From assembly GCF_001695575.1 (NCBI RefSeq), contig NZ_LUAX01000001.1, positions 1,922,001 through 1,986,000 of the forward strand: DNA of 64,000 nucleotides, in the 5' to 3' direction. Shown here in pieces: positions 28,620 through 39,726 of this stretch. Source of the DNA: Vibrio europaeus. GTDB lineage: Bacteria > Pseudomonadota > Gammaproteobacteria > Enterobacterales > Vibrionaceae. Position numbers and translations under genes: made by a program. The stretch's first letter is position 1; each line of letters begins with the position of its first letter. Under the pieces are notes generated by a model. That model had not been told where the DNA came from. It ran no database searches and worked only from the letters and a program-made list of their open reading frames with translations.

Positions 28620-28934
28620 CTATTTCAAACTAGCGTAATAAGCCGCTAGGTTAGCAACATCAGCATCGCTTAACATCGCTGCTTGCGCTTGCATTACAGC
28701 CGCAAGACCACCGTTACGCTCTTTGTTCTTGTATGCGTTGATCGAGGTAACAAGATACTGCTCATTTTGACCTTTTAGGTTTGGATAACCAGGGATCACA
28801 GCAATACCATCTGCACCATGGCAAGCCGCACACACTGCCGCTTTTGCTTGACCTGCTGCAGCATCACCTGCAGCCAGCGCATTGCCACTAAGTAGGCCCA
28901 TTCCAAGTACCAATCCTATAGCGAATTTCTTCAT
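28620..28934 (-). CDS. Small monohaem c-type cytochrome
   Basis: A 104-aa exported electron carrier. The signal peptide ([18 protein letters not shown]) is followed by the haem motif CAACH and a single distal methionine region ([23 protein letters not shown]). It resembles one half of cytochrome c4 and the soluble class I cytochromes found in Vibrio and Shewanella. The redox partner is not indicated by neighbours. Confidence 0.88.
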   Translation of the reverse strand: MKKFAIGLVLGMGLLSGNALAAGDAAAGQAKAAVCAACHGADGIAVIPGYPNLKGQNEQYLVTSINAYKNKERNGGLAAVMQAQAAMLSDADVANLAAYYASLK

Positions 28935-28984
28935 TGCTCTTCCTTATAATTCCATGATAGTTGTACGTTTTTATGTATACAATT

Positions 28985-30304
28985 TTACATAAAGCGTGAT
29001 CCCTTGTCCCAGACAAGTTCACAATCCTGACCTATAAAGTGGCGATCAATAAACAAATTCCCTACGGCAACGACCCTTTCACCACACATCAATATCGGGG
29101 TTCTACGCCGTAACCAACTTGGCACACCATACTCTTGGAACAGCTTTTTCAGTTTGCGGCTGTGTCCACGCTCTGCTGGGTGCGCACTTAGTCCCTCAGG
29201 GTTAAAAGTGACGCGCAGCGGACTTTGAACTAACGCCTGTTGGGATAATCTCCCCTTACTTGAAGGGACGAGCGCCAAGCTTCCTAATCCTTCAGGCAAA
29301 GGACAAGGCTTATCAATATCGAGCGGTCGCTGCCACTCGGCAAGTGATTGCCAATCTCTAACGATGTAAAGCTTGTTTAAATAACGGCGCACTTGCACCT
29401 CAGAAAGCTGCAACTGGGGATTGGCATCCGCTTTCGCCTTTGCGACCTCCAACCAAACCTTATTCAACTGCTCACGAGTAGGCATACGCAGATGATTTTG
29501 CTCAAGCCACATCCTAATTAATCGACTGCGGATCAGAGTTGACGCATTGCCCAACATCACAATAGACAGGCTACCATCGTCACATAAACATTGCTGGTAC
29601 TTTTCAGCCAACAATTCACCCAACAATTGCTCCTGTTCAGAGCAAAGTTCGGCTGTGCGCTGAACCGCTTGTCTAATATGAGGCCAACGCTCCACTAAAG
29701 CTGGCGTTAATGAGTGACGAACAAAATTGCGCTCAAATCTCTGGTCTTGATTACTCTCGTCTTCTACCCAAGCCAATTGATTAGCATGGGCAAACTCTTC
29801 AATTTCATGCCGTGCGATAGCCAACAACGGACGCAGCAAATTCGCCTGACCAAATGGCATACTCTGCGCCATTGAGGACAAACCTTTTGGCCCGCTACCG
29901 CGCTTGAGAGCAAGGAAAAAGGTTTCGAGCTGATCATCAGCATGCTGACCGGTGAGCAGTAAATCCTTATCCTGCAGATGTTTTTTAAGTGCGGTATATC
30001 TGGCTTCACGAGCACTCTCTTCAATGCTTCTGCCTTGAGTTGCAAGTTGTACCTTTTCTAACACAAATGCGACACCCAGCTCCTGACACCAATGTTTACA
30101 TTGCTCAGCCCAACTGTCTGCATTCTCGCTTAAACCATGATGAACATGAACCGCCAGGCATTCGAGCTTGCGCGATTTACAGTAGCTTGCCATCAGTTCA
30201 AGCATGACCCGAGAATCAAGCCCACCGCTTAGGGCAAGGACGATTCGGCTACCTGTTTGATAGTGTTGGTCTAGAGAGTGTTGAAAAATAGATTCGAGCT
30301 TCAT
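28985..30304 (-). CDS. tilS: tRNA(Ile)-lysidine synthase
   Basis: Makes lysidine at C34 of tRNA-Ile(CAU), so that it reads AUA. The N-PP-loop ATPase motif SGGLDS lies in VLALSGGLDSRVMLELM, followed by HVHHGLSENADSWAEQC and GQHADDQLETF. The substrate-binding and C-terminal domains follow (PAERGHSRKLKKLFQEYGVPSWLRRRTPI). ATG 30304 gives MKLESIF; the in-frame ATG at 30316 is possible and neither has a clear ribosome binding site. It follows accA and shares its direction. Confidence 0.94.
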   Translation of the reverse strand: MKLESIFQHSLDQHYQTGSRIVLALSGGLDSRVMLELMASYCKSRKLECLAVHVHHGLSENADSWAEQCKHWCQELGVAFVLEKVQLATQGRSIEESAREARYTALKKHLQDKDLLLTGQHADDQLETFFLALKRGSGPKGLSSMAQSMPFGQANLLRPLLAIARHEIEEFAHANQLAWVEDESNQDQRFERNFVRHSLTPALVERWPHIRQAVQRTAELCSEQEQLLGELLAEKYQQCLCDDGSLSIVMLGNASTLIRSRLIRMWLEQNHLRMPTREQLNKVWLEVAKAKADANPQLQLSEVQVRRYLNKLYIVRDWQSLAEWQRPLDIDKPCPLPEGLGSLALVPSSKGRLSQQALVQSPLRVTFNPEGLSAHPAERGHSRKLKKLFQEYGVPSWLRRRTPILMCGERVVAVGNLFIDRHFIGQDCELVWDKGSRFM

Positions 30305-30350
30305 AGCGAGTAACATTTGGAGTTATTAACGCTAGTTTATCACTGGCAAT

Positions 30351-30381
30351 AAAAAAGGCTGAACCTAAGTTCAGCCTTTTT
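30351..30381 (-). terminator. Terminator of accA
   Basis: A perfect 12-bp stem AAAAGGCTGAAC / GTTCAGCCTTTT with a 4-nt loop (30353-30364, 30369-30380). T-runs exist on both sides. It lies between accA and tilS. Confidence 0.88.
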
Positions 30382-30397
30382 CTAACATTTGTGCCGA

Positions 30398-31357
30398 TTA
30401 ACAGTAACCGTAGCTCATTAGACGCTGGTAACGACGCTCTAGCAAGGTGTCATTATCAAACGCTTCTAGCTCTTCAAGCTGACGAACTAGGGTCGCTTTC
30501 ATGTTCTGCGCCATCTGAAGGTGATCACGGTGTGCACCACCTAGAGGCTCGTCGATAATCTCATCGATCAGCTCTAGCTCTTTAAGACGTGGAGCAATCA
30601 GACCCATCGCTTCTGCTGCTTGCGGCGCTTTATCTGAATCACGCCATAGGATTGAAGCACAGCCTTCTGGAGAGATAACAGAGTAGGTTGAGTATTGCAG
30701 CATGTTGACGTAATCGCCTACACCGATAGCAAGCGCACCACCAGAACCGCCTTCACCGACAACGTTACAGATAACAGGCACTTTAAGACCCGCCATCACT
30801 TTTAGGTTAGTCGCGATAGCTTCTGATTGACCACGCTCTTCTGCACCAACACCTGGGTAGGCACCCGCTGTATCGATGAAAGTAATGATTGGCATGTTAA
30901 AGCGCTCTGCCGTTTGCATCAAACGCAGCGCTTTGCGATAACCTTCTGGCTTAGGCATGCCGAAGTTACGTTTTACTTTCTCTTTGGTCTCACGACCTTT
31001 TTGGTGACCAATGATCATCACTGGACGGCCATTAAGACGCGCCATACCACCGACGATCGCTTTGTCATCTGCGTAGTGACGGTCACCCGCCATCTCATCA
31101 AACTCTGTAAACACGTGCTCGATGTAATCAAGCGTGTAAGGACGCTGTGGGTGACGAGCAAGCTGGGCAGTTTCCCAAGCACCAAGATCGCTGAATGTTT
31201 TCTTTTTAAGCTCTAGGCTTTTCTTCTCTAGCTGTTCAATCTCTTTTTCAAGATCAACACCAGACTCACCGCCATGACGAGATACGTCACGAAGTGCTTC
31301 AATTTTTGCTTCTAGCTCTGCGATTGGCTTTTCAAATTCTAAAAAATTCAGGCTCAT
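30398..31357 (-). CDS. accA: Acetyl-CoA carboxylase carboxyltransferase alpha subunit
   Basis: Forms malonyl-CoA with AccB, AccC and AccD, the committed step of fatty acid synthesis. The 319-aa protein has the N-terminal helical region ([18 protein letters not shown]) and the crotonase-like core with [42 protein letters not shown] and [15 protein letters not shown]. It follows dnaE by 38 bp, as in E. coli. Confidence 0.98.
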   Translation of the reverse strand: MSLNFLEFEKPIAELEAKIEALRDVSRHGGESGVDLEKEIEQLEKKSLELKKKTFSDLGAWETAQLARHPQRPYTLDYIEHVFTEFDEMAGDRHYADDKAIVGGMARLNGRPVMIIGHQKGRETKEKVKRNFGMPKPEGYRKALRLMQTAERFNMPIITFIDTAGAYPGVGAEERGQSEAIATNLKVMAGLKVPVICNVVGEGGSGGALAIGVGDYVNMLQYSTYSVISPEGCASILWRDSDKAPQAAEAMGLIAPRLKELELIDEIIDEPLGGAHRDHLQMAQNMKATLVRQLEELEAFDNDTLLERRYQRLMSYGYC

Positions 31358-31395
31358 CTATAGATCCTTTATGATTCGGTGGCGTTTTACCGAAC

Positions 31396-34300
31396 TTAGT
31401 TAAATTCGAGTTCTACCTGGCCTTTCCCAAGTAGTTGTTTTAAATCATCTAATAATGCGTCACTTGGCGTTACTCGCCATTCTGTACCCAACGTCAAACG
31501 CGCTCGTGCATCAGAGCGTTGGTAGTATACATGGACAGGAACGCTCCCCGCCCGATGAGGCTCTAGTATTTGACTAAAACGCTCAAAAAATCGGTCATTG
31601 ATTTGAGATTGATCGATGGAAACTGATAATCCCCGTGCATATTTTTCACGAGCAGTCCCGAGATCCATAACCTCGCGCGCGGACATTTTAAGACCACCAT
31701 TGAAATCATCAAAGCTGACCTGTCCAGAAACAACCAAAATTTTATCTTTTTCTAACAATTCTGCATATCGATCTAACGCATCGGAGAATAACATCACCTC
31801 CATACGCCCGCTTCGATCATCCAGTGTCATAATACCAATGCGCGTTCCACGCTTAGTGGTCATCACACGAGCCGCAATTACCAGACCTGCGACAGTAACA
31901 CTTTGATCCCGCCTGGTTGGTGTTGCGTCTTTTAGTCGACAACTGGTGTACTTACCAAGTTCCTTTATGTAGGCATTTATTGGGTGCCCGGTCAAATAAA
32001 GGCCCAAAGTATCTCGTTCACCTTCGAGCCACACTTTTTCCGGCCAAGGTTCAGCTTTGGTGTATTTGTGCTCAACTTCTTCAGGTGCTTCGGTCAACAC
32101 GCCAAACAAATCACTTTGACCAAAAGCTTCTGCTTGGTGATGTTGGCTCGCCGCTTTAACAGCATCGTTCAGTGAAGCCATCATTGCAGCGCGATGCGGT
32201 CCAAGGCGATCCAAAGCGCCTGCGTAGATGAGTTTCTCAATGACTCGTTTATTGACCTTCTTCAGGTCGATGCGAGCACAGAAATCGAATAGGTCTTTAA
32301 AGTGGCCGTCTTTGTTGCGCGCTTCGAGAATGGCATCGATTGGGCCTTCACCCACCCCTTTGATAGCACCAATGCCGTAAACAATCGCTCCGTCTTCATC
32401 GACATTAAAGCGATACAAACCTGCGTTGATATCTGGTGGCAGCACTTTGAGCTTCATGCGGAAACACTCATCAACCAGACCGACGACTTTCTCAGTGTTA
32501 TCCATATCGGCAGTCATTACCGCAGCCATAAATTCCGCTGGGAAATGAGTTTTGAGCCACAGCGTTTGGTAAGAAACCAGAGCATATGCAGCCGAGTGCG
32601 ATTTGTTGAAGCCGTAACCTGCGAACTTTTCTACCAAGTCGAAGATCTTCATCGCCAATTCGCCGCCTACGCCGTTGGCGACCGCGCCTTCTTCGAACGT
32701 CGCACGCTGCTTGGCCATCTCTTCTGGCTTTTTCTTACCCATCGCACGACGAAGCATGTCTGCGCCGCCCAGCGTATAGCCAGAAAGAACCTGAGCGATC
32801 TGCATTACCTGCTCCTGATAGAGGATAATGCCGTAAGTTGGCTCTAGAATCTCTTTCAGCGATTCGTGCTGCCACTGTTCGTCTGGGTAAGAAACCGCTT
32901 CGCGTCCATGTTTACGGTCGATAAAGTTATCTACCATGCCTGACTGAAGCGGCCCCGGACGGAACAGAGCAACTAGTGCGATAATATCTTCAAAACAGTC
33001 AGGCTGAAGGCGTTTGATCAGCTCTTTCATACCACGCGATTCAAGCTGGAATACCGCGGTGGTTTCTGAGTTTTGCAGCAGATTGAAGGAAGCTTGGTCT
33101 TCCAATGGGATAGACTCAATGGCGATAGGGTCTTTGCCTTCCTTCTCTAAGCGTGGGTTAATCAAGCCCAGTGCCCAGTCAATAATGGTCAGCGTCCGTA
33201 AGCCCAAGAAGTCAAACTTAACCAGACCCGCGGTTTCAACGTCGTTTTTATCGAACTGAGTCACCGGGAAGTGACCTTCCGCATCAGCATAAATCGGCGC
33301 AAAGTCAGTAATAGTGGTTGGCGATATTACAACACCACCAGCGTGCTTACCTGCATTACGTGTACACCCTTCAAGGATGCGACACATATCAATCAGCTCT
33401 TTAATTTCTTCGTCGTTTTCGTACAACTCAGGTAAAGCAGGTTCTGCTTTGAATGCTTTTTCTAGCGTCATGCCCGGATCTGGTGGAACCAGTTTCGAGA
33501 TGCGGTCAACAAAACCGAAACCATGACCAAGTACACGGCCTACGTCACGAATTACTGCCTTCGCTGCCATAGTACCGAAAGTGATGATCTGCGATACCGC
33601 ATCACGACCATACATTTCTGCAACGTGATCAATTACTTGGTCGCGTTTATCCATACAGAAGTCGACATCGAAATCGGGCATGGAAACACGTTCAGGGTTG
33701 AGGAATCGCTCAAACAGAAGATCGTATTCTAGTGGGTCGAGATCAGTGATTTTTAACGCGTATGCCACCAAAGAACCGGCACCTGAACCACGGCCAGGAC
33801 CTACAGGGATGGCATTATCTTTTGACCACTGAATGAACTCCATTACGATCAAGAAGTAACCTGGGAATCCCATGTTATTGATTACTTCCAGTTCAATTTT
33901 AAGACGATCATCGTATTCAGGCCGTCTTTCTACACGCACCGCCGGATCGGGGAACAAGAATTCTAGTCGATCTTCCAGACCTTCTTCAGATTTTTTAACC
34001 AAGAACTCAGTTTCTTCCATCCCTTCGGTTGGGAACGCGGGCAGGAAGTATTCACCCAAGCGGACTGTTACGTTACAACGCTTAGCAATCTCTACACTAT
34101 TTTCTAATGCTTCAGGGATATCTGAGAATAGCTCGCACATCTCCTCTTCAGTACGAAGATATTGCTGAGCGCTGTAGTTTTTTGGTCGACGGGGATCTTC
34201 TAGCGTATAACCATCATGAATCGCAACACGAATCTCATGCGCATCAAACAGTGTCTCATCAAGAATCACGACATCATTGGTGGCAACAACTGGCAGGTCA

Positions 34301-34875
34301 TGTTGCTCTGCTAGCTCTAACGCAAAGTGAAGGTAGGTTTCTTCATCCGCTCTGCCAGTACGAACTAATTCGAGGTAAAAACGGTCAGGAAAATGGGTTT
34401 GGTAGAACTCAACACACTGCTCGACGACTTTCTGGTTGCCTTTCAGTAGTGCCCTGCCTATTTCCCCACTCTTAGCCCCAGAAAGTATGATTATCCCTTC
34501 TGAAAGCTCAACCAACCACTCTTTATCAATCACTGGTTGATGCTGAACGTGGCCTCGTAGGTAGGCCTTTGAGATCAGTAAAGTCAGATTCTTATAACCG
34601 ACGTTATCTGCTGCAATCACGGTCAGCTTAGTCAGCTCATCACCAAACTCAGGTGACTGCATCACGAAGTCAGCGCCTATGATCGGCTTGATACCACAAC
34701 CGTGGGCCGTGCCATAAAACTTCACTAGACCACATAAGTTGGTAAAGTCAGTCAGCGCCATCGCAGGCATGCCCAACTCAGCCACTTTCTTAACCAAGGG
34801 TGGCACTTTTGAAAGGCCATCGACCATGGAAAAGTCACTATGAACTCGAAGGTGGATAAACTTAGGGTCTGACAT
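31396..34875 (-). CDS. dnaE: DNA polymerase III alpha subunit
   Basis: Replicative polymerase, 1159 aa, the DnaE1 length. Domains in order: PHP ([19 protein letters not shown]), palm and fingers with [16 protein letters not shown] and the catalytic [16 protein letters not shown], the region [20 protein letters not shown], a beta-clamp-binding segment (QSDLFG), the OB domain ([28 protein letters not shown]) and the C-terminal tau-binding part. It lies between rnhB and accA as in E. coli. Confidence 0.98.
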   Translation of the reverse strand: MSDPKFIHLRVHSDFSMVDGLSKVPPLVKKVAELGMPAMALTDFTNLCGLVKFYGTAHGCGIKPIIGADFVMQSPEFGDELTKLTVIAADNVGYKNLTLLISKAYLRGHVQHQPVIDKEWLVELSEGIIILSGAKSGEIGRALLKGNQKVVEQCVEFYQTHFPDRFYLELVRTGRADEETYLHFALELAEQHDLPVVATNDVVILDETLFDAHEIRVAIHDGYTLEDPRRPKNYSAQQYLRTEEEMCELFSDIPEALENSVEIAKRCNVTVRLGEYFLPAFPTEGMEETEFLVKKSEEGLEDRLEFLFPDPAVRVERRPEYDDRLKIELEVINNMGFPGYFLIVMEFIQWSKDNAIPVGPGRGSGAGSLVAYALKITDLDPLEYDLLFERFLNPERVSMPDFDVDFCMDKRDQVIDHVAEMYGRDAVSQIITFGTMAAKAVIRDVGRVLGHGFGFVDRISKLVPPDPGMTLEKAFKAEPALPELYENDEEIKELIDMCRILEGCTRNAGKHAGGVVISPTTITDFAPIYADAEGHFPVTQFDKNDVETAGLVKFDFLGLRTLTIIDWALGLINPRLEKEGKDPIAIESIPLEDQASFNLLQNSETTAVFQLESRGMKELIKRLQPDCFEDIIALVALFRPGPLQSGMVDNFIDRKHGREAVSYPDEQWQHESLKEILEPTYGIILYQEQVMQIAQVLSGYTLGGADMLRRAMGKKKPEEMAKQRATFEEGAVANGVGGELAMKIFDLVEKFAGYGFNKSHSAAYALVSYQTLWLKTHFPAEFMAAVMTADMDNTEKVVGLVDECFRMKLKVLPPDINAGLYRFNVDEDGAIVYGIGAIKGVGEGPIDAILEARNKDGHFKDLFDFCARIDLKKVNKRVIEKLIYAGALDRLGPHRAAMMASLNDAVKAASQHHQAEAFGQSDLFGVLTEAPEEVEHKYTKAEPWPEKVWLEGERDTLGLYLTGHPINAYIKELGKYTSCRLKDATPTRRDQSVTVAGLVIAARVMTTKRGTRIGIMTLDDRSGRMEVMLFSDALDRYAELLEKDKILVVSGQVSFDDFNGGLKMSAREVMDLGTAREKYARGLSVSIDQSQINDRFFERFSQILEPHRAGSVPVHVYYQRSDARARLTLGTEWRVTPSDALLDDLKQLLGKGQVELEFN

Positions 34876-34965
34876 GGATAGGGTCCGGAACGGTTGTAAT
34901 TGATGGAGATATTTGGGGTATTTTAAGTGAAAAGCTTCGACTTATATACCCCTGAAACAGCATTG

Positions 34966-35583
34966 CTACTCAATGCCAAGCGCACGCTTAACGGGTTTAA
35001 AACTCTTACGGTGCTGATCAATGACGCCGTGTTGTTCAATCGCTTCAAAGTGCGCTTTGGTTGGGTAGCCTTTGTGCTTAGCAAAACCAAACTCAGGGTG
35101 AAGCTTATCAAGCTCCTCCATCTCTTGGTCACGTACCACTTTAGCAATAATCGAAGCGGCACTGATCTCCGCAACACGCAAGTCTCCCTTAACTACCGCT
35201 TGCGATTGCATAGGTAGTTGCGGACAGCGGTTGCCGTCAATCAATACGAAATCGGGTTGAACATCTAAGCCAGCGACAGCTCTTTGCATTGCGACCATAG
35301 TGGCTTGAAGAATATTCAGTTCGTCAATTTCCTCGGGAGAACAACGACCAACTGACCAAGCTAGCGCTTTTTGCTTAATTTCAGGCAGCAGCGCCAGACG
35401 TTTCTTCTCAGACAGTTTTTTCGAGTCGTTTAATCCTTCAATCGGATTACTTGGATCTAGAATGACCGCTGCGGTCACAACATCACCGACCAAGGGACCG
35501 CGCCCTACTTCATCAACACCAGCGATACGAAGGTATCCCTCAGGATATTCAAAAGGCGGCAATTCTTTGTTTTGTTTAGTCAT
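34966..35583 (-). CDS. rnhB: Ribonuclease HII
   Basis: Removes ribonucleotides embedded in DNA and cuts RNA-DNA hybrids. Motifs: [23 protein letters not shown], the catalytic pair in [12 protein letters not shown], and [15 protein letters not shown] 35583 (205 aa, [27 protein letters not shown]) overlaps the lpxB stop by 8 bp, showing coupling; the frame stays open further into lpxB but that part has no family similarity. Confidence 0.96.
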   Translation of the reverse strand: MTKQNKELPPFEYPEGYLRIAGVDEVGRGPLVGDVVTAAVILDPSNPIEGLNDSKKLSEKKRLALLPEIKQKALAWSVGRCSPEEIDELNILQATMVAMQRAVAGLDVQPDFVLIDGNRCPQLPMQSQAVVKGDLRVAEISAASIIAKVVRDQEMEELDKLHPEFGFAKHKGYPTKAHFEAIEQHGVIDQHRKSFKPVKRALGIE

Positions 35584-36730
35584 CTTGTTTATCTCGACCG
35601 ATGAGCTTAAGTACGGCTTTAGCGGCTTGTACATCGGCATCTTTGCGAATCAGTTTGTGCATATCAGTAAAGCGGTCGATAAGTTCTTGGTTATCACTAG
35701 TTAGCATCTTATCGACGGCAGGAACTAAGTATTCAGGATCACATTCATCAAGAATAAATTCCTTCACCAACTCTTCTTCTGCCAAGATGTTAGGCAAAGA
35801 AACGTATTTGGTAATTGCCAGTTTCTGTACCAACCAACCAGTTAAGCGGTTGACTTTGTAACCTACCACCATCGGCCGTTTGAGCAACATACATTCTAGT
35901 GCCACGGTACCTGAAGCGAGCAACACAGCATCTGAGGCAGTGATAACGTTACGTGCCGTATCTTGAACGATGACGAAATCGAGCTCTGGTGCCACTGTTT
36001 TCCATATTTCTTCAAACTGCTGACGACGTTTATCATTCACCGCAGCCACAACAAAGCCAATGTCTGGATGCTTTTGCTTGATGTCACGACAGGTTTGGAT
36101 AAAGGGCTCCGCAATCAGGCCGACTTCACCGCCACGACTGCCAGGCAGCACCGCTAACCACTGCTTGTTTTGCTCTAGGTCAAGCAAGGCTCGCGCCTGT
36201 TGTTGATCCGGTACAAGCGGGATAGCGTCCGCTAAGGTATGACCGACAAACTCACAAGCCACTTGATACTTATCGTAGAATGCTTTTTCAAACGGTAAAA
36301 AGGCCAGTACAAGATCAGTCGCCGCATCAATTTTGAAGATACGTTTTGGACGCCATGCCCACACCGAAGGGCTGACATAATGTACTGTTTTGATGCCTTT
36401 TTTCTTCAGATCAAGCTCAAGGCGTAAGTTGAAATCTGGAGCATCAATACCGACAAAGACATCCGGTGGATTATTGCTAAAATACTTTACCAACTGAGCT
36501 TTCACTTTTAACAGCCTTGGTAGTCGTCCCAACACTTCAACTAAGCCCATAACAGCGAGTTCTTCCATATCGAACAGAGACTCACAGCCTTGAGCTATCA
36601 TCTTCGGGCCACCAATGCCAACAAACTCTGCATCTGGATATTGGGCTTTTATCGCTTTGATAAAACCTTCACCCAAAGTATCCCCTGACAGTTCGCCGGC
36701 GATAATGCCAATACGTAGTGGTTTTTCCAT
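35576..36730 (-). CDS. lpxB: Lipid-A-disaccharide synthase
   Basis: Joins UDP-diacylglucosamine and lipid X into the lipid A disaccharide at the inner membrane. GT19 family, 384 aa: [19 protein letters not shown] at the N terminus, [28 protein letters not shown], and [18 protein letters not shown]. It follows lpxA after 91 bp that contain a hairpin, and rnhB overlaps its end. Confidence 0.97.
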   Translation of the reverse strand: MEKPLRIGIIAGELSGDTLGEGFIKAIKAQYPDAEFVGIGGPKMIAQGCESLFDMEELAVMGLVEVLGRLPRLLKVKAQLVKYFSNNPPDVFVGIDAPDFNLRLELDLKKKGIKTVHYVSPSVWAWRPKRIFKIDAATDLVLAFLPFEKAFYDKYQVACEFVGHTLADAIPLVPDQQQARALLDLEQNKQWLAVLPGSRGGEVGLIAEPFIQTCRDIKQKHPDIGFVVAAVNDKRRQQFEEIWKTVAPELDFVIVQDTARNVITASDAVLLASGTVALECMLLKRPMVVGYKVNRLTGWLVQKLAITKYVSLPNILAEEELVKEFILDECDPEYLVPAVDKMLTSDNQELIDRFTDMHKLIRKDADVQAAKAVLKLIGRDKQDD

Positions 36731-36767
36731 TGCTGAATGACCTACCTAATTTGTTGCTTTAAAAAGT

Positions 36768-36800
36768 AAAAAAGACCGCAACCGTAAGATTGCGATCTTT
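36768..36800 (-). terminator. Hairpin between lpxA and lpxB
   Basis: In the coding direction AAAGATCGCAATC (36788-36800) pairs with GGTTGCGGTCTTT (36771-36783) around TTAC, followed by further T. Two G-U pairs would be A-C mismatches on the other strand, so the structure belongs to the lpx message. Likely an attenuator or a 3' end within the operon. Confidence 0.65.
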
Positions 36801-36821
36801 TATGCAGCTTCACAAGTGATA

Positions 36822-37610
36822 TTAACGGATAATACCGCGCTCAGAAATCTCTAGCATCTCTAGCATAGGTTTGATTGATTCAAACTCTTGCGCCATTTCA
36901 ACTAGGCTTGCTTTTGCGTCTTCAAGCGTTTTACCCGAACGGTAGATTTCTTTGTACGCTTTCTGCAAAGCTCGGATTTCTGGCTTCTCAAAACCGTTAC
37001 GCTTAAGACCAACTAGGTTTAGGCCAAACGGTGTTGCGTGGTTGCCTTGTGCAAGTACATACGGAAGTACATCTTGAACAACGGCAGAGCAGCCGCCTAT
37101 GTATGAGTATGCACCGATATTACAGAATGGGTGAATCGCTGAAAGGGCCATAACACCGGCATAGTCACCAAGGGTAACGTGACCACCAAGGATAGCATTG
37201 TTACCAACGTGAGTATGGTTGCCAACAATCACGTCATGGGCGATGTGTGCGTTGACACACAGCAGGTTATCATTACCAATCACGGTTGTTGCTTTATCTT
37301 GAGTCGTGCCTCGGTGGATTTGTACTGCTTCGCGGATTACGTTGCGATCACCGATCACTACCGTTGTCTCTTCTCCACCATACTTCTTGTCTTGGTTCTC
37401 TTCACCAATCACAGCATGGGGAAAAATACGGTTCTCTTTACCGATGGTTGTATGACCTTTAATCACAACATGTGACATCACTTCAGTACCTTCACCGATC
37501 TCAATCGTTCCCGAGATATAGGTGAATGGACCAACAGTCACATTCGCTGCGATTTTAACATCACCTTCAATGACAGCAGAAGGATGAATTTGAGCCGTTT
37601 CATGAATCAT
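36822..37610 (-). CDS. lpxA: UDP-N-acetylglucosamine acyltransferase
   Basis: First step of lipid A synthesis: 3-O-acylation of UDP-GlcNAc. A left-handed beta-helix of hexapeptide repeats (IHPSAVIEGDVKIAANVTVGPFTYIS) with the catalytic His in VNAHIAHDVIVGNHTHVGN and a C-terminal helical domain. ATG 37610 gives 262 aa, identical in length to E. coli LpxA. It begins 1 bp after the fabZ stop codon. Confidence 0.97.
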   Translation of the reverse strand: MIHETAQIHPSAVIEGDVKIAANVTVGPFTYISGTIEIGEGTEVMSHVVIKGHTTIGKENRIFPHAVIGEENQDKKYGGEETTVVIGDRNVIREAVQIHRGTTQDKATTVIGNDNLLCVNAHIAHDVIVGNHTHVGNNAILGGHVTLGDYAGVMALSAIHPFCNIGAYSYIGGCSAVVQDVLPYVLAQGNHATPFGLNLVGLKRNGFEKPEIRALQKAYKEIYRSGKTLEDAKASLVEMAQEFESIKPMLEMLEISERGIIR

Positions 37611-37611
37611 A

Positions 37612-38070
37612 TTAAAACTCTCGACGAGCACATTTTAGTTCAGCAGAACATACTACTTCACCGTCAACTTTTGCTGTGCCTTTAAATGCAGCAATACCAC
37701 GGCGCTCTTTTAAGAACTCTACTTCAATCACCAGCTGGTCACCTGGAACCACTGGTTTGCGGAATTTAGCACCGTCTACACTTGCGAAATAGTATAGCTC
37801 GTTGTCTGAAGGGGCACCGAATGATTTGAATGCCAATAGACCAGTTGCCTGTGCCATTGCTTCAAGGATCAGTACACCTGGGAATACAGGTAGTTGAGGG
37901 AAATGACCTGTAAACTGAGGCTCATTCACTGAAACATTCTTAATCGCCGTTAGGTATTTCTCTTCTTGGAAATCAATCACGCGATCAATTAGTAAGAATG
38001 GGTAGCGATGCGGCAACAATTCCTGAATTTCAGTGATGTTCATCGTTTTGTTTTCAGTAGTCAAAGTCAT
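37612..38070 (-). CDS. fabZ: (3R)-hydroxyacyl-ACP dehydratase
   Basis: Dehydrates hydroxyacyl-ACP in fatty acid elongation, drawing on the same 3-hydroxyacyl-ACP pool as LpxA and LpxD. Hot-dog fold, 152 aa, with [15 protein letters not shown], the catalytic His in [22 protein letters not shown] (the Glu lies in LILEAM) and [15 protein letters not shown] 38070 has TAGGA upstream; an internal ATG nine codons later is also possible. Confidence 0.96.
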   Translation of the reverse strand: MTLTTENKTMNITEIQELLPHRYPFLLIDRVIDFQEEKYLTAIKNVSVNEPQFTGHFPQLPVFPGVLILEAMAQATGLLAFKSFGAPSDNELYYFASVDGAKFRKPVVPGDQLVIEVEFLKERRGIAAFKGTAKVDGEVVCSAELKCARREF

Positions 38071-38116
38071 ATTCCTATATTGAATGCTAATTTTGTATCT
38101 GGCGGGCATTATAGAT

Positions 38117-38150
38117 GAAAAAGACCCGCAATACGCGAGCCTTTTTTATC
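38117..38150 (-). terminator. Hairpin between lpxD and fabZ
   Basis: In the coding direction AAAAAGGCTCGC pairs with GCGGGTCTTTTT, using G-U pairs that exist only in this orientation, followed by T. It resembles the lpxA-lpxB hairpin in design. Confidence 0.65.
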
Positions 38151-38160
38151 CAACCTAGAG

Positions 38161-39192
38161 CTAAGCGTCTTTATCGCTCTCAAGCTGCTTTTCAAGCGCC
38201 TTAAGACGTTTATTCATGTCATCAATACGATGAACACGTGCAGCTGTTTTGCGCCACTCTTTGTTTGGCTGTAGTGGAATACCGGAAGAGTACATGCCTT
38301 TCTCTTCAATGCCACGCATGACCATGCCCATACCAGTAATGGTCACGCCATCGGCAATCTCAATATGACCATTGATCACGGCACCACCACCAATAATACA
38401 GTACTTACCAATCTTAGTACTGCCCGCGACAATCGTACCACCCGCCATAGCTGTACCATATCCGATGTGTACGTTGTGAGCGATTTGCAGTTGGTTATCA
38501 AGAATGACATTATCTTCGATTACGGTATCGTCTAACGCACCGCGATCAATCGTCGTACATGAACCGATTTCTACACGATTACCAATGCGCACCGAACCAA
38601 GCTGAGGGATCTTAATCCACTCGCCTTTTTCATTCGCGTAGCCAAAACCGTCTGAACCAATCACTGTGTTCGCTTGAACCAGACAATCTGAGCCAAGTGA
38701 CACTTGATGGTAAACCGAAACGTTTGACCACAGTTTGGTGTTAGTTCCGATCTTAGCATTCTTGCCAATAAAGCAGCCCGCACCAATAACAACGTTATCA
38801 CCTAGCTCTACACCCGATTCAATTACGGCATTGGCACCGATTGAAACATTGTCACCCACTTTAGCATCAGCAGCGATGACTGCTGAAGGAGCAATGGCAT
38901 CGGCTGGGGATGGCGTAGTATCAAGAGCTTGCGCTACTTTAGCAAAAGCAACGTAAGGGTCATCAACCACAAGTACATTACCTGAACAAAGCTCACGTTG
39001 TGCTTCTTTCACCATCACAAGTGTCGCTTTACACTCAGTAAGATGTTTGGCGTATTTTGGATTGGACAGGAAAGTCACATGACCTTCCTGCGCTGCGTCC
39101 ATCGGCGCTACCATAGTGACAACGGCTGTCGCGTCACCATGTAGCTCGCCCCCAGTAATCGTAGCCAATTCGGCCAAAGAAAGAGTCGTCAT
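38161..39192 (-). CDS. lpxD: UDP-3-O-(3-hydroxyacyl)glucosamine N-acyltransferase
   Basis: Third acylation-stage enzyme of lipid A synthesis. The N-terminal uridine-binding domain ([21 protein letters not shown]) is followed by a long hexapeptide beta-helix ([19 protein letters not shown]), the catalytic His region ([25 protein letters not shown]) and a C-terminal ACP-binding helix ([19 protein letters not shown]). 343 aa. It follows skp by 7 bp. Confidence 0.97.
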   Translation of the reverse strand: MTTLSLAELATITGGELHGDATAVVTMVAPMDAAQEGHVTFLSNPKYAKHLTECKATLVMVKEAQRELCSGNVLVVDDPYVAFAKVAQALDTTPSPADAIAPSAVIAADAKVGDNVSIGANAVIESGVELGDNVVIGAGCFIGKNAKIGTNTKLWSNVSVYHQVSLGSDCLVQANTVIGSDGFGYANEKGEWIKIPQLGSVRIGNRVEIGSCTTIDRGALDDTVIEDNVILDNQLQIAHNVHIGYGTAMAGGTIVAGSTKIGKYCIIGGGAVINGHIEIADGVTITGMGMVMRGIEEKGMYSSGIPLQPNKEWRKTAARVHRIDDMNKRLKALEKQLESDKDA

Positions 39193-39199
39193 AGATCGT

Positions 39200-39709
39200 T
39201 TATTTTAGTGAGTCAATTACAGCTTTAGAAATATCGTTTTCTGGTTTAGAGAAGCGTACTGCTTGTTGCTCTAGAACCATATCAAAGCCTTTTTTCTCAG
39301 CAACCTTGTTAATTGCATCTTGAATTGTTTTAAACAGTTTTTGCTCTTCTTCTGCTTGGCGGCGCTGTCTCAGCTTTTCGAAAGACTGTGCTTTTAGCTT
39401 AAGTTCATTCTCTAATTGACCAATTTCTAGACGTAGATTGTCGATGTCCTCTTGGCTCATTAGTTCGCCATCACGCTTTAGTTTTTCAACCTTGCTTTTA
39501 CCTTTAGCTTGAATCGCTTGAAGCTCTGAAGATTTGTCTTTGAACTCATCTTGAAGCTTTTGCGCTACCACTTCACGTTGTGGAAGAGCTTGGAATACTT
39601 GAGCAGTGTTTACATAACCAATTTTCTGCGCAGCTTCAGCAGCATTAGCAAAGAAAGAAGACGTCATTACTAGAAGGCCAAGACCAGCCGCTTTAATTGT
39701 TTTATTCAC
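39200..39709 (-). CDS. skp: Periplasmic chaperone Skp/OmpH
   Basis: Holds unfolded outer-membrane proteins on their way to the Bam complex. A signal peptide ([23 protein letters not shown]) precedes a short beta part ([19 protein letters not shown]) and long coiled-coil tentacles rich in Lys, Glu and Gln. 169 aa. It lies 17 bp after bamA in one operon. Confidence 0.95.
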   Translation of the reverse strand: MNKTIKAAGLGLLVMTSSFFANAAEAAQKIGYVNTAQVFQALPQREVVAQKLQDEFKDKSSELQAIQAKGKSKVEKLKRDGELMSQEDIDNLRLEIGQLENELKLKAQSFEKLRQRRQAEEEQKLFKTIQDAINKVAEKKGFDMVLEQQAVRFSKPENDISKAVIDSLK

Positions 39710-39726
39710 TGTATTTTCCTTTAAAT

